Shown: in pieces, positions 30,622-40,856 of the stretch | Numbering within the stretch: the stretch's first letter is position 1 | Layout: the number at the start of each line of letters is the position of its first letter | Assembly: GCA_048013815.1 (NCBI GenBank) | Contig: CM106585.1 | Coordinates: 17,732,001-17,796,000 of the forward strand | Reading direction: 5' to 3' | DNA length: 64,000 bases | Source of the DNA: Setoptus koraiensis | Taxonomy: Eukaryota > Arthropoda | The notes under the pieces: generated by a model | Told to the model about the DNA's origin: nothing | What the model saw: the letters and a program-made list of their open reading frames with translations, nothing else | The model's database searches: none | Position numbers and translations under genes: made by a program

Positions 30622-32799
30622 ATGGAAGAATTAGTTTCAGCGGAGCACAGCTTTAGTTTTAATGGTTTTATATATAGTATAATCATTGGATTAGTGGCCT
30701 TCTTTAGTTTATCATTAGCACTAGCCTTTTGTGCTGGCCATAAATCATCATCGAATACCAGAGATAGACAAAATGTCAGAGTGAGCTCTGGAGTAAATTC
30801 AAAGAGCAAAAGCAAAGATCGTATTATCAGGTTGGCATCTGACACCACTCTACCAGAAACAGCCCGTTCATCAGTGACAACAACAGCGACATCCTCTAAC
30901 ACCACACCATCAACAACACCTGTAACAACTCCAACGCCCGTAACATCAACAACAGTTGCATCAGTCACGAGTACTGATAGGGATCACAAGAAGACATTAA
31001 TTAAACAAACAGTTGCAAATGCCGACGCAACTCTACAAGAGGCCACTATCGAAGCCAATAGGTCACGACCTAACGATCCAATAGGCGGAGGTAAAGCAGT
31101 GAAATCGGGCGGATTTGAGAGTACCGGTGTTAAGTTGTCATCAGTGACGGGCAGTGGATCTTTGGCAGCGACAAAAAAGAGAAAATCGCTCGTGTTGCCC
31201 GATACGGCAATTATAACAATTAGATCGCAGCCAGAGAAGATAGAACAGGCCAGCCAGGTGTCGTCAACAAACACATCTAGAGCAACTACTATAGAATCGG
31301 GTCATTCAAGGGCATCCATGAGTAGCAGTCATTCTGGCATGGGCAACGGAAACGGCAGTCGCTCAGGCGCTGCAGACAATGATAGGGGCAAGAGTAGTAT
31401 TAGTAGAAAATCATTGGGAGGAAAATCGTCGGGCGCAAAATCGTCGGGCGGAAAATCATTGGGCTCAACAATGGATAGCGAAATTAGCGACGCAGTCAAA
31501 AGTGCCGTTAATCAATCGCGAACGGCATCTAGCTTAGGCTCGGCCACCTCCAACCAGGGCATTCGAACGGGTAAGTCTGGCATGGGTGGGGCACAAAGTT
31601 CCCTAGGGGCGCCCTATTCGCAAATAGACATTCAATCGAAACTTGACGGACCTGGCTCTGATCTTGGCTCTGCAATGGGCTCTACTCTGGCCTCATCCAA
31701 TCTAGGCAAGTCCACATTGGATTCACTTGGCAGAAGCAATGTGGGCAGCTACACGTCCCGTTTGGGCTCAGTAATTTCGTCGTCCGGTGTCCATAGTACA
31801 CTAACATCGTCTAGGACTGGCTCAACGCTCGAAAAGAGGCCCGGATCGAGCAATACGGGCTCTAAGTTGGGCTCACAAACTGATGGCGGATCATCTAAGC
31901 GCGCCAAGAGCAAGACGGGCAGCACTATGGGCCACGATAAGAAGGGCTCAACAATAGGTGGTGCTGGACAGGGATCCAAGACGCACAAGAGCACAATGTC
32001 AGGCGGAGCGAAACAATCCGATCAAATTGCCAAGTCGAAAATAACGCGTAGTCACACTAGCGTCAATCAGGCCTCTCCAACACCGACTACTCCAATGACG
32101 CCAACCGAAAGTATAGTGCTGTCGCCTAGTACTAAAATTGTGGACACTGGGGTGTCGCCCAGTGCAGCATCAACGCCGGCATCGCCAAATCTTTCCGCTG
32201 GTAGCTCTAATGATGAACTGAAAGCCGATTCGGCACCAACATCTAGCGGTTCCGGCAAGAACACCCCTGTTGGCAGTAAGACAGGCGAAGGAACTAAAGA
32301 GGTCAAAGAAGACTCTAAGATAGAAACTGCTCCAGGCAAGGTGGCTCTCGAGGAAACCACTACAACCTCCACAAGTAACACTGACAACAAAGCAACAACT
32401 GATGAGGCAAAAAACAACAACGGCATCAAAAGTGGCACAGGCATCAAAAGTGGCACAGGCCTCAAAAGTGGCACAGGCCTCAAATCAAGTGCTGATGCTG
32501 GTCCTCTTGTTGGGGTGAGCTCCAAACTGGAAACAACAGCGAGCAAAAAATTTGGCTCGAAGAACGGTTCGAAAACGGGCGAGGGTGCTCAAGATAAGGG
32601 CGCTGAAGATGACGGCACAGTTCAGGCCCGCATTTCAGTTGAGCAACCTCCAAAGAGCAAGGGCAGCTCGGATGCGAATGACACCAATTCCAAAACAGAG
32701 ACAAAACCGGAACAAGACGCCAATCAAGCTGCTACAATGGCAACTGAGCAAGCCAGTGCTAAGTCCACTCCTGGCGCTGATACGGCAAACAAGAGTTGA
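30622..32799 (+). CDS. Single-pass membrane protein with a 680-residue Ser/Gly/Thr/Lys low-complexity tail
   Basis: 725 aa. A short N-terminus precedes one strong membrane segment (FIYSIIIGLVAFFSLSLALAF). The remainder is disordered, basic and rich in Ser, Gly, Thr and Lys, with short repeats of the GGKSSGAKSSGGKSLGS and IKSGTG types; the latter is encoded by four near-identical 18-bp units near 32430-32480. There is no signal peptide, so the tail is probably cytoplasmic. No family recognised. It has the same general layout as the smaller 34472 protein (TM then a Thr/Ser/Pro tail) and shares the TTPSTTPVTT flavour with it. AATAAA signals occur near 33012 and 33035. Confidence 0.72.
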   Translation: MEELVSAEHSFSFNGFIYSIIIGLVAFFSLSLALAFCAGHKSSSNTRDRQNVRVSSGVNSKSKSKDRIIRLASDTTLPETARSSVTTTATSSNTTPSTTPVTTPTPVTSTTVASVTSTDRDHKKTLIKQTVANADATLQEATIEANRSRPNDPIGGGKAVKSGGFESTGVKLSSVTGSGSLAATKKRKSLVLPDTAIITIRSQPEKIEQASQVSSTNTSRATTIESGHSRASMSSSHSGMGNGNGSRSGAADNDRGKSSISRKSLGGKSSGAKSSGGKSLGSTMDSEISDAVKSAVNQSRTASSLGSATSNQGIRTGKSGMGGAQSSLGAPYSQIDIQSKLDGPGSDLGSAMGSTLASSNLGKSTLDSLGRSNVGSYTSRLGSVISSSGVHSTLTSSRTGSTLEKRPGSSNTGSKLGSQTDGGSSKRAKSKTGSTMGHDKKGSTIGGAGQGSKTHKSTMSGGAKQSDQIAKSKITRSHTSVNQASPTPTTPMTPTESIVLSPSTKIVDTGVSPSAASTPASPNLSAGSSNDELKADSAPTSSGSGKNTPVGSKTGEGTKEVKEDSKIETAPGKVALEETTTTSTSNTDNKATTDEAKNNNGIKSGTGIKSGTGLKSGTGLKSSADAGPLVGVSSKLETTASKKFGSKNGSKTGEGAQDKGAEDDGTVQARISVEQPPKSKGSSDANDTNSKTETKPEQDANQAATMATEQASAKSTPGADTANKS

Positions 32800-33219
32800 T
32801 CAGAGCGCCAGTGTCAACGCGTAACGCTAGCGCATCAACCCCACAATACCTGACAACGACCACAGACGAACAACTTTCCAGACTTTTACCGCTTCTTCAT
32901 CTACATCCGACTGTTTGAACAGTATCTCTCGAGGCTCAGACCATTTGAGCACATCCATCTGTTTAATTTAATGCATCTGTCTATCATAATAATGCGATAT
33001 ATAGCCGTTACAAATAAAGATAATAGGCTTACAAATAAAAATAAAAAATGTATCTTGGAAAAAAAAAATCGATCGTCGCTACTATCTAGGAAACTTTTTA
33101 TTTTTTTCGGTAAATTTTCTTCGTCTCGTTCTACACTTGTTGGAGACTTCGAGTAAGTCTAGATTGATATAAGCATTTAAATACTTTTAAGAAGCAAGAG
33201 AAATTTCGTAGTTGTGCAA
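32800..33219. other. Convergent spacer
   Basis: About 420 bp containing AATAAA-type signals for the upstream gene. Nothing else is seen. Confidence 0.35.
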
Positions 33220-34026
33220 TCACAATACTTTGGACCCTATCGTGGGTGTTGGTGTGTTAGTTTCGTCCTCCCAAACCAGCTCATTCAATGTTCTTACGTA
33301 ATTAAATCGTTGCTTATCTTCTACTGTAAGCGCCTTGACATTGTGTCGATGAGTCAAAACCAGTACGACACGTATTCCTGCATCGGCGGCCGCATGACCT
33401 TCTGGGGCCGATTTAGTCAATAGCAGCATATCTGGTATTTGTTCCCTGATTTCTGTTGACAACCTTTTCCATGATTGAGGGTCGGTTAAGCTCCCAAAAT
33501 CATTGTCGAAATGTCCCGAAATTAAGCCAGTCAGATCGCCGTGATTTGTTTGTCTCAGAAGAAATTTCTGGGCATCTACCCATGTATTACTGTAAACGTA
33601 GAATTTAACACCCTCACCATGCCATTTACGTAATCTTTTTGGTACATCACTATATATGGGTGTATTTATTTTGTTTTGTGAGTAACCTTCAAACCAAACT
33701 TTGAATCTCAGCTTCGTAACAGGCGGTGCATCAACTCCATTATCGTTTATAAAATGTACAAATGTCAGAAACGTCGCTTTTCCTTGTTCATTGTCGTGTG
33801 GTAGCACTACAGGCGTCGCTGGCTCTTGTCTGTTGAATTCGATTGATTGAGCCATGATCTTGTCGTACAATGACTTGAACTCTCTCTTCTGCCAATTCAT
33901 AGTCACATAATTTTCAACATTGTCCCTGAAAAATGGAAACAATATCTTCTCTAAGAAGCCAGACTTCGAGGCCGTTCCAGTAATATCAAATATAACCGCC
34001 CTGGGTCTTTTCACTGAGAGAACCAT
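33220..34026 (-). CDS. Enolase-phosphatase-like pseudoenzyme
   Basis: 268 aa, intact ORF with an ENOPH1-like fold: AVIFDITGTASK at motif I, then FPFFRDNVENYVTMNW and VYSNTWVDAQKFLL, then GHFDNDFGSL and LLTKSAPEGHAAADAGI. Against ENOPH1 the second acidic residue of motif I is Thr (DITGT for DIEGT), the motif III Lys is lost (GHFDNDFGS for GHFDTKIGH), and the motif IV Asp is Lys. Phosphatase activity is therefore very unlikely, yet the frame is complete, so it is probably a selected non-catalytic protein. Its paralogue at 14125-14877 keeps all these residues. It starts head-to-head with 34472. Confidence 0.83.
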   Translation of the reverse strand: MVLSVKRPRAVIFDITGTASKSGFLEKILFPFFRDNVENYVTMNWQKREFKSLYDKIMAQSIEFNRQEPATPVVLPHDNEQGKATFLTFVHFINDNGVDAPPVTKLRFKVWFEGYSQNKINTPIYSDVPKRLRKWHGEGVKFYVYSNTWVDAQKFLLRQTNHGDLTGLISGHFDNDFGSLTDPQSWKRLSTEIREQIPDMLLLTKSAPEGHAAADAGIRVVLVLTHRHNVKALTVEDKQRFNYVRTLNELVWEDETNTPTPTIGSKVL

Positions 34027-34471
34027 AGTTCAGGCAAACAATAGACCGTTGACAATAGAAAATAATCAAAATGACCAGTTGAATAAAAGTGACGACATGT
34101 AATAGTGAGATGCTTGTGTGTATTTTGCCCAGATCGGTGCTAATATGAGTAAGCTTGATATGATAATTAACTGCATGTATGATGTGATGAGCAAGATTCA
34201 CTTAATTATTCAAACGTCGAATGTATTCTACATTGCAGAATAGTTGATTGATTGGAAGAGCGCGTGAAACAATATAAAGATTGCGAGAGCGCGTGCTATT
34301 GTCAGCCGAATTTAGCCGAATCATCAGCCAGTCGGCCTTTTATGCGCGCGGTCGAGCCTATCAGAAAGATTTCTCCATTATTTATGACCTTAGTTTTCGC
34401 TGATGAATTTTCATCCAAAGTGAATTGTAATTGTAAAAGGTAACAATTGAGTGACATTCAAAAGCCTGAGA
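34027..34471. other. Divergent promoter region
   Basis: 445 bp between opposite starts. No TATA box is recognised. Confidence 0.3.
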
Positions 34472-35020
34472 ATGTCCGCTTTTCTCGCCAGCAGATTCAT
34501 GATGCAAGTGGCTGGATCCGAAGAAGCTACAGCAGTGGGTTTTATAATTCTAGTTATTATCGCATCAGTGCTGATATTAGTTGCAGTTATTTTATTCTGG
34601 TACTTTTACTGTTATCAACAAAATAGTTGCGATTGGAGGAGATTATTACTTGGTCCGAAGCGGCCAGAAAACGGCATGTCAGAGGTTGTTGTGAACGAAA
34701 CTGTTAAACAAGCTGACAATAAGGCAACGACAAGTCCCACATCAACACCATCAACAACACCTTCAACGACAGTATCGCAAGCATCTGTTGTCACAATTCC
34801 AACACCAGCACCAGAGCCAAAGGCAATCACCGGACCGGATGTTGATTTGACCATAAGACCTCGTGCGAAACCCGAAGAAAAATCGAAAAAATCTACTGGT
34901 TCTGTTGACATGGGCTACTTCCCACCCAGCATAGTTGACGGTGTGAGTCCTCCAGGATTGAAAGATAGCCAGGGTAATGTTCGAGCGAAGCCACCGCCAC
35001 CACTTCCGCAAGTGGCTTGA
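34472..35020 (+). CDS. Single-pass membrane protein with a Thr/Pro-rich tail (orphan)
   Basis: 182 aa from MSAFLASR; codons further upstream in frame begin with GTG only. A short N-terminus is followed by a strong membrane segment (TAVGFIILVIIASVLILVAVI) and a Cys/Trp juxtamembrane stretch (YFYCYQQNSCDWRR). The rest is a disordered tail with STPSTTPSTT and a Pro-rich end (KPPPPLPQ) that could bind SH3 or WW domains. No family recognised. Confidence 0.62.
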   Translation: MSAFLASRFMMQVAGSEEATAVGFIILVIIASVLILVAVILFWYFYCYQQNSCDWRRLLLGPKRPENGMSEVVVNETVKQADNKATTSPTSTPSTTPSTTVSQASVVTIPTPAPEPKAITGPDVDLTIRPRAKPEEKSKKSTGSVDMGYFPPSIVDGVSPPGLKDSQGNVRAKPPPPLPQVA

Positions 35021-35335
35021 GCAACTTGCATGATATTTATTCATGACATGTATGAGAATTGTGTGATACCGTTCTCCTATATATCATGACATAAACAGTT
35101 GATGAAAAATTGCAAATATTGTAATATTTCGGACGTATCTATATGCTATGTAGATAATCTTTTCTGAATTACTCAGAGACGATGGACACATCAGAAAAAT
35201 AAAATTGACACAACATGCATGGACCAACTCAATGAACGACGCAATGCATATGAAAACTTTGTGGAAAAAAAGGGAACCATGGCGGTGCTGACTATGTTCA
35301 GCTACCCCAATCATTTCCAAGAGTTTTCCTCTGTC

Positions 35336-35377
<42 letters not shown>

Positions 35378-35849
35378 ATGTCTATTTTTCGAGCCAGATC
35401 AACAAGGTCGATACTGATCACGCCTCATGTCGATTTACCAGCCATTCGAACAGTGCCAATATCGTCACCCAAGTATGTTGTCAAGTATTGGACTGGTGAG
35501 TCATCAGTGACAGCGTTTGTATTGAATGCATACATGTATCACTCTGTTATTACATGCAACGTAACTTCTTCAACTGGAACATTTCGATGTCAAAAGTTGC
35601 TGCTCAACGAATGACCTGTCATATGATCCGAAGAATGTGACACGGATCCCACTTTTCCTAAAGAGTTGCAAACAGCATCATGTGGTTCATATTTTGATAA
35701 TTTAGAGCCGATCCACAAGGCAACTAGATGACACTTTTTCGGTATAGCTAAAACAAATGTCAGTATGAAAATATCTGTTCTTTGAAAACTATTTTTAGCC
35801 ACCTTTTATTTCAAAACTAAATCAGCTTTCCACCTTGACGGATGAATGG
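35021..35849. other. Spacer including a CT microsatellite
   Basis: About 830 bp with a perfect (TC)n run of roughly 38 bp at 35338-35375. An ORF running through it (35219-35614) reads Ser-Leu from the repeat and is judged spurious. Confidence 0.5.
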
Positions 35850-35857
35850 TATAAAAG
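35850..35857 (+). promoter_or_regulatory. TATA box of a small secreted-protein gene
   Basis: TATAAAAG lies 123 bp before ATG 35973. It is the best TATA match in the window. Confidence 0.65.
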
Positions 35858-35972
35858 CAGCGCTATATCTCTGGTGAAGATTCAGTAGATCTTTAGATAA
35901 GCTAAAATCAAGTTAGTATCAGAATTACCTATTCACTAAAACGCAAAACCTTTCAAATAAACACAATAAAAA

Positions 35973-36407
35973 ATGCATATCTCCCACAAAATATCGATGA
36001 TTGGCGCCGTCTTGGCAGTAGCTTTCGTTTGTTTGGCTTCATGTAATGCCGAATTCGAAGAATGCCAAAAAGATCTAGCCCAACTCCAAGAATCGTTCGT
36101 ACAATTAGAGAAAGCAGTCGGAGGCAGACTAACTAGAGGTTCGTCGAAAAGAGACCATCAAAAACAGGAACAATTATTAGAATTGATCGCAGATTTAGAG
36201 GACAAGAAAGAAGAATGCAAGAAATTGGCTCGTTCCCATGGAGTTTCAGAAGTTGAGGCTGAATCACCACCTGCAGCGCCCGAGGATTTCTCTTGGCAAG
36301 AAGTTAGTGAGGTCCAGCAATCTCTGAAGTCCGAAACCGCTGATGATGCCGCCCCTGAGGCTGCTGGTGAGGCAGCACCTGAAGAAGCACCTGAAGCTGC
36401 TCAATAA
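35973..36407 (+). CDS. Small secreted acidic helical protein
   Basis: 144 aa with a signal peptide (MIGAVLAVAFVCLASCNA). The mature part is a charged helix (EECQKDLAQLQESFVQLEKA) with two Cys, a basic patch (RLTRGSSKRDHQKQ), then an Ala/Glu/Pro-rich acidic end (APEAAGEAAPEEAPEAA). No family recognised. The stop codon TAA sits inside AATAAA (about 36403-36408), so the poly(A) signal overlaps the end of the coding region. A strong TATA box suggests high or tightly controlled expression, as expected for an abundant secreted product. Confidence 0.72.
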   Translation: MHISHKISMIGAVLAVAFVCLASCNAEFEECQKDLAQLQESFVQLEKAVGGRLTRGSSKRDHQKQEQLLELIADLEDKKEECKKLARSHGVSEVEAESPPAAPEDFSWQEVSEVQQSLKSETADDAAPEAAGEAAPEEAPEAAQ

Positions 36408-36820
36408 AAAGCTTATTCTTGAATATAAATTAAATGCATGAAATTTCCAATGATCTAATTCGCATTCTTCTTGCCCTATAGCTTATTTCGCTTGATGCGA
36501 GTCGAAACTGAGCTTTTGATCTTTTATTTTATCATCTTTTATAACTTCATGAACTGCAATTATTGCAACAAGCTTATAAACAGTCTCCTACAGATTGTCT
36601 CATTATGAAACTTTAGTTCAAATCTGGTTTGCAAATCTGGGCAAAGTGTGATGAAAACTATTTCTTTGATTGTTTAGTGCTGTTTGTCGCTGATTTGATT
36701 TGATCCCGCGTTTCTTTTCCATCGGTTATCACCTTCGTTGGATTTACAGCTGACATCTTTTTCTCTTCAACTTCCACTTGAATCATGCTCGCTTCATCTA
36801 AAACGAAGATATTTATGAGA

Positions 36821-37681
36821 TTATCCTTGTGCGGATTGTAAAGCAGTTTGCAACAGATTGGTTATGCCAGCCGATTGCTGTTGTGCGGGTGGAGGTTGTT
36901 GCGGCATCGCAAGCTTGGAAAGATTGTCGTACAACTCATTAGGAGTGTTGGCTGGCGCAACCTGGATTTGTTCGCTGGACTTTCCGCTCAATGGACTACC
37001 CGGTTGAGCGGGTGCTGAAGATCCGCCCAATTGAGAAGATACTCGCTGGTAGAGACCTTTGACCTGTTGGGTTGGTATCAAAATATATCAAGGTTGATTG
37101 CCCAATTTCAGATATGGTCGTATCAGCTAGTGATAACGATGAAATAACTATTAGTAATTTCTACTTACTTCGGGCAACAGATTTGGGTTATTCTGGGCAA
37201 TTCTTTGCAATCCCGATGTCAGTTCGGACAGTGCTGATCGCACTCCAGTCTGGGCAGTTTGGGCCGCTTGTGAGGCTCCACTAACTGCCGTTTGACTTGT
37301 TGTTTGCGCTGCATTTACAGCAGAATTCGCTACACTCTCGGCTGGTGATTGTGGAGCGAATGGATTGCTCTGTTTTGGCTGGAACAACGATTGCGCCTGT
37401 TGAAGTAATTGTTGGGCTTGCGTAACCGACTGGGCCTGTTGTGCCAAATTGTTCAAACTCGCTAAGAATCCGCTACCTGGATCGGTGGCCGGTTGTTGGC
37501 GGCGCTGTCTCAGTAGAAATTGCTGCGGTTGATTTTTCTGGAAATTTTCGAACTCGTCGAGGGTTTCAACGGGACTGACAAAGAATCGCTCTTGTTCGGG
37601 CTGATAACAATTGATACTTGATGTGGCGGCAACCATCATCACTACTAAGCCGACACTGGCCAGCACAAAGAAATTTGTCAT
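36821..37681 (-). CDS. Secreted Gln/Ala/Ser-rich protein (two exons, possibly a third)
   Basis: Starts at MTNFFVLASVG with a signal peptide (VLASVGLVVMMVAATSS). Exon 1 is 37681-37169. The intron 37168-37064 (105 bp, GTAAGT...ACAG) keeps frame, and exon 2 is read to a stop at 36821. The mature protein is rich in Q, A, S, N and P with helical Gln/Ala stretches (NLAQQAQSVTQAQQLLQQAQ) and a dibasic RQRRQQ site. A further open stretch, 36797-36658, would join in frame if a 28-base segment (36825-36798, beginning GA and ending AG) were removed, adding a Lys-rich end (SATNSTKQSKK). That join is unproven. No family recognised. Confidence 0.68.
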
Positions 37682-38811
37682 GTTTGGATTGTGATTTAGT
37701 GTGTTCTGTGTGGACTGTGAAATCAAACTGAGATAGTTAACTATTGGTCAGTTTATATTCTAGTTTATTGAACTTCTGTCGAAGCCAGTTTATAGCGAAT
37801 GGTATGTGTATAATGTGCACAATCTTTATATATGTATATGAAAAAGAGATGACGAGAACTTTCGAAAAGAGACTCGTCTAGAAGCAAGAGAGAGTATTCA
37901 TTGTCAGGTGTTCAGATTGTAGCAGCTTAAGCAATCGTTGTTGTACAACAACCTGTTGTTGTTGTTGATTAGCGGCAGAGATATTGCAACTTCTCTTTGT
38001 TGTTGTTGCGGTGCAAGTAATGTAAGATGGAGGAACATAGAAAGACCTGCGAGCTCGAGGAGACCTCGCAATGCTATTTCGATTTGTGAGAATTGTTCGT
38101 TATCGGCTCTAAGCCTAGTCTTAAAGCTTGTGGTGCAACTACGAACGCGTCCAATGCGCGACCAATATCAGCAAGTTGTTGTTGTTGTTGCCGTGATAAG
38201 CATCTTGTTTCCAAAAGAACGAATTGTTTCGACAAGAAGAAATTACACACAGAGGCAACGTGAAGGTCATATCTAACCTGTTATGTTGTTCGTTGATAAT
38301 ACTTACCTGTAACTTTCAAGGTGCATTAACAACATTAATTGAGCTGAGTCTTACATCAAAATTATGATATTATAATGCGATAGAGGCTTGAGTTAAACAC
38401 CGTGGCAACATATGTAAATCCAAGTGAACCATTATTGCATGTTGCAACATGTTTATTCATAACTCGTTATGTCTTGCCGACGTGGCGGAGCTTCCAGCAT
38501 CCAACTATCCCATTCACTTTCTACTTGTTATTGAGCTGGCACGCCATCAGCAAGGAATTTTTGCGATTGTGTGTGCCTTTCTTCAACTTTCTTTTTTCCT
38601 CTCTTCATCATACAAAAGTAGCAGTCAAAGTCGGTAAGACCATCGCACTATTTATCTATTCGAGTTTCAATCTGAGTGTCTGACACTCAGAGAACAGGTT
38701 TTGTATCTTGCTCAAAATCGAAGCGAGCCAGCAGGGGTTACGTGCAAGATGATCTGACTGTTCATCCAATCAATATGTACAATCAACACAAATTGACACT
38801 AGTGGGGAGGG
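37682..38811. other. Spacer with TTG-repeat patches
   Basis: 1.1 kb. It contains a TATA box on the minus strand, scattered (TTG)n patches at 37935-38010 and 38170-38190, and short ORFs without support. Confidence 0.35.
37824..37832 (-). promoter_or_regulatory. TATA box of the Gln/Ala-rich secreted protein
   Basis: TATATAAAG on the minus strand, about 145 bp upstream of the ATG at 37681. Confidence 0.5.
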
Positions 38812-40545
38812 CTAACGAAATGAACTGTGTAATGAGTCACTAGGCACGACCGAACTGGGTCGGTTCCCCAACGATTTACCTTTTTGCAACGATTTACCTT
38901 TTTCTACTGATTTGCCTTTTCCCAATGATTTCCCCGTTCCCAATGATTTTCCCTTTCCCAATGATTTTCCCTTTCCCAATGATTTGGACCCGATGGTTTT
39001 GCTAGTCCGAACTGGAAAAATCATACTCGCAGTGGACTGTTTGACAGTAGAACTGGTGCTGCCGACCGCCGATGGAACTCCTGAGTTAATTGTCATCTGT
39101 GATTTAGATTGACTCACAACAGTGCTTAATCTTGATTTCACTCCGTCCATCAATGGATAGTAATGTTTTATCGCTAACAGAACTGAAACAAATATTGCAA
39201 GAATTGTTGCCAAAATAATTATACTTATATAGAACCCGACGTTCTTTCTTGAGCTAGATCGACAATCACTCAAATTTCGAATTTCTGCTATATTCTTTCT
39301 TCTGCCATCGGCGAACAGACAATTCGCCCGAACCTGTTCACTTATCACATTGTTTGACGCTACTAGATTACAAACAATATCACTTGTGCAATTTAAATCG
39401 TCTTGTGCCCATCTTAGTTTGTCGGTATTAGGATACTTTCCCACCATCAGAGTCTGCTGAAATATATAGCCCCATTTGCACATGGTTATAATCTCATCCC
39501 CACGATTGGTTGTCTCGAAGAATTCATTTAAGTCGATATAGATGACTATTGGGCATCTCTTGACAACTTTTTCGCCATCTCTTATCATTCCCTGAGAGAA
39601 AAAGGTAGCAGGAATATCAGTGAATGACAGATGAGTTACGCCAACCTTTTCTGTGACATTTTCTTCCCTGCATATAGATTCGTTGAATTGTATAACATCG
39701 TTACTAAATTGTCCGTCTGTCATCATTGGTGGATCACCTTTGTTTTCCTCACGCCAGTATATGAAATTTATGTGCAAATTGTTTGTGGGTAGGTCAGGCG
39801 GTCTTATTCTGAATTTACCAAAAATTTTTATGCTCTTGCTCTTAAGGTCATAATAAGTGGAATCTGCCGGGTTCATTAGATCATGGGGAGCGAATAATAC
39901 ATCTCTGCGTTCATGAATATGGCTTGTGTAGGAATAGCGAAATTCTATTAATTTATTTTGCAGAATTTTGTTCAACCACATCCAGGTTGTATCAGTTACT
40001 TTGAAGTTGTCAATAAACAATACTGATGGTCTTTTTAACTCATCAGATAAAGTGAAACTTATTTCTTTAGCCTCTTCAATGGGTGCACTATTGTTCAAAA
40101 CAACCTGTTCTATGTTGGTAAAATCCATTCCAGATCTGATTTCGCGTTCGTTTATGAAATTTTCGTCTACATTTAAATCAAATGCTCGAATATCTGTGCG
40201 TTCAATTGCATTCTTTATAAGCATTTCCTCGCAAGTGGAAGTCGTAAAATCTCGTTGGAAGATACAAGACAAGGCATAGTATTTCAATTTTTGTCTTTCC
40301 GATTTATCTTTATCGAAGTGCAGATTGCAATGATACTCTGTCTCTGGAATTTTACAGTCCCCAATGATCACATCATGCTGATCCTCCATGTGCACATTGG
40401 GTACCAGTAATAATAGAATCATGATTGATCCTACAATGCTACTGGTGTAATATTTCAGCGTCACGTCCATCAACCTCAATGCCTGCCGAAAGAACGCACG
40501 GCTGATTGCTGGTTCTAGTTCAGAATTGCAACGTCTCCAATACAT
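38812..40545 (-). CDS. Type I membrane glycoprotein with a GKGKSL-repeat cytoplasmic tail (orphan)
   Basis: 577 aa. An N-terminal hydrophobic stretch (SIVGSIMILLLLVPNV) acts as signal or anchor. The ectodomain of about 370 residues has some dozen Cys and several N-glycosylation sites (NNSA, NESI, NVTE, NCTS, NLSD). One membrane segment follows (FYISIIILATILAIFVSVLLAI). The cytoplasmic tail of about 140 residues ends in seven units of KSLGKG type and is basic. No known family recognised. It is a candidate sperm-surface receptor by architecture and neighbours only. The tail repeat is encoded by nearly identical 18-24 bp units, so it grew recently. Head-to-head with 40857 (311 bp). Confidence 0.72.
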   Translation of the reverse strand: MYWRRCNSELEPAISRAFFRQALRLMDVTLKYYTSSIVGSIMILLLLVPNVHMEDQHDVIIGDCKIPETEYHCNLHFDKDKSERQKLKYYALSCIFQRDFTTSTCEEMLIKNAIERTDIRAFDLNVDENFINEREIRSGMDFTNIEQVVLNNSAPIEEAKEISFTLSDELKRPSVLFIDNFKVTDTTWMWLNKILQNKLIEFRYSYTSHIHERRDVLFAPHDLMNPADSTYYDLKSKSIKIFGKFRIRPPDLPTNNLHINFIYWREENKGDPPMMTDGQFSNDVIQFNESICREENVTEKVGVTHLSFTDIPATFFSQGMIRDGEKVVKRCPIVIYIDLNEFFETTNRGDEIITMCKWGYIFQQTLMVGKYPNTDKLRWAQDDLNCTSDIVCNLVASNNVISEQVRANCLFADGRRKNIAEIRNLSDCRSSSRKNVGFYISIIILATILAIFVSVLLAIKHYYPLMDGVKSRLSTVVSQSKSQMTINSGVPSAVGSTSSTVKQSTASMIFPVRTSKTIGSKSLGKGKSLGKGKSLGTGKSLGKGKSVEKGKSLQKGKSLGNRPSSVVPSDSLHSSFR

Positions 40546-40856
40546 CTGTGACTTGTAGAGGGGTTTCCACTCTCTTGATACATGATTCGATCAGTTAGCC
40601 GTTTGTTGCTCATTTGGTATCAGTATTGCAAGCTTGACTGGTTGATAAAAGAAAAAAGGGGGGACATTGAATGACAACAGTGAGCTAAAGCACATTCAAA
40701 GGAGGATAACGCGCGCAAGACGAAAAAAATTGAAAAATATTCATGTTTGCATCGAAACAGTCAGAAGATCTACATTACGTTATTTTACTTACATAACAAA
40801 AACACAGCACAGTTATCCAATAGCTGATACGTGATATACTTATATTTTGATAGATT
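40546..40856. other. Divergent promoter region
   Basis: 311 bp between opposite start codons, the shortest such spacer in the window. It contains AT-rich stretches but no standard TATA box. Confidence 0.35.

Noticed and set aside
32067-32546. 159-codon antisense ORF in the 725-aa protein gene
   Set aside because: Shadow of a low-complexity coding sequence with no independent support.
35219-35614. 131-codon ORF through the CT microsatellite
   Set aside because: The Ser-Leu run is a translation of (TC)n and the flanks show no protein-like pattern.
37938-38276. 112-codon ORF starting with Leu-rich sequence
   Set aside because: It is driven by TTG repeats, and no homologue or gene signals are seen.
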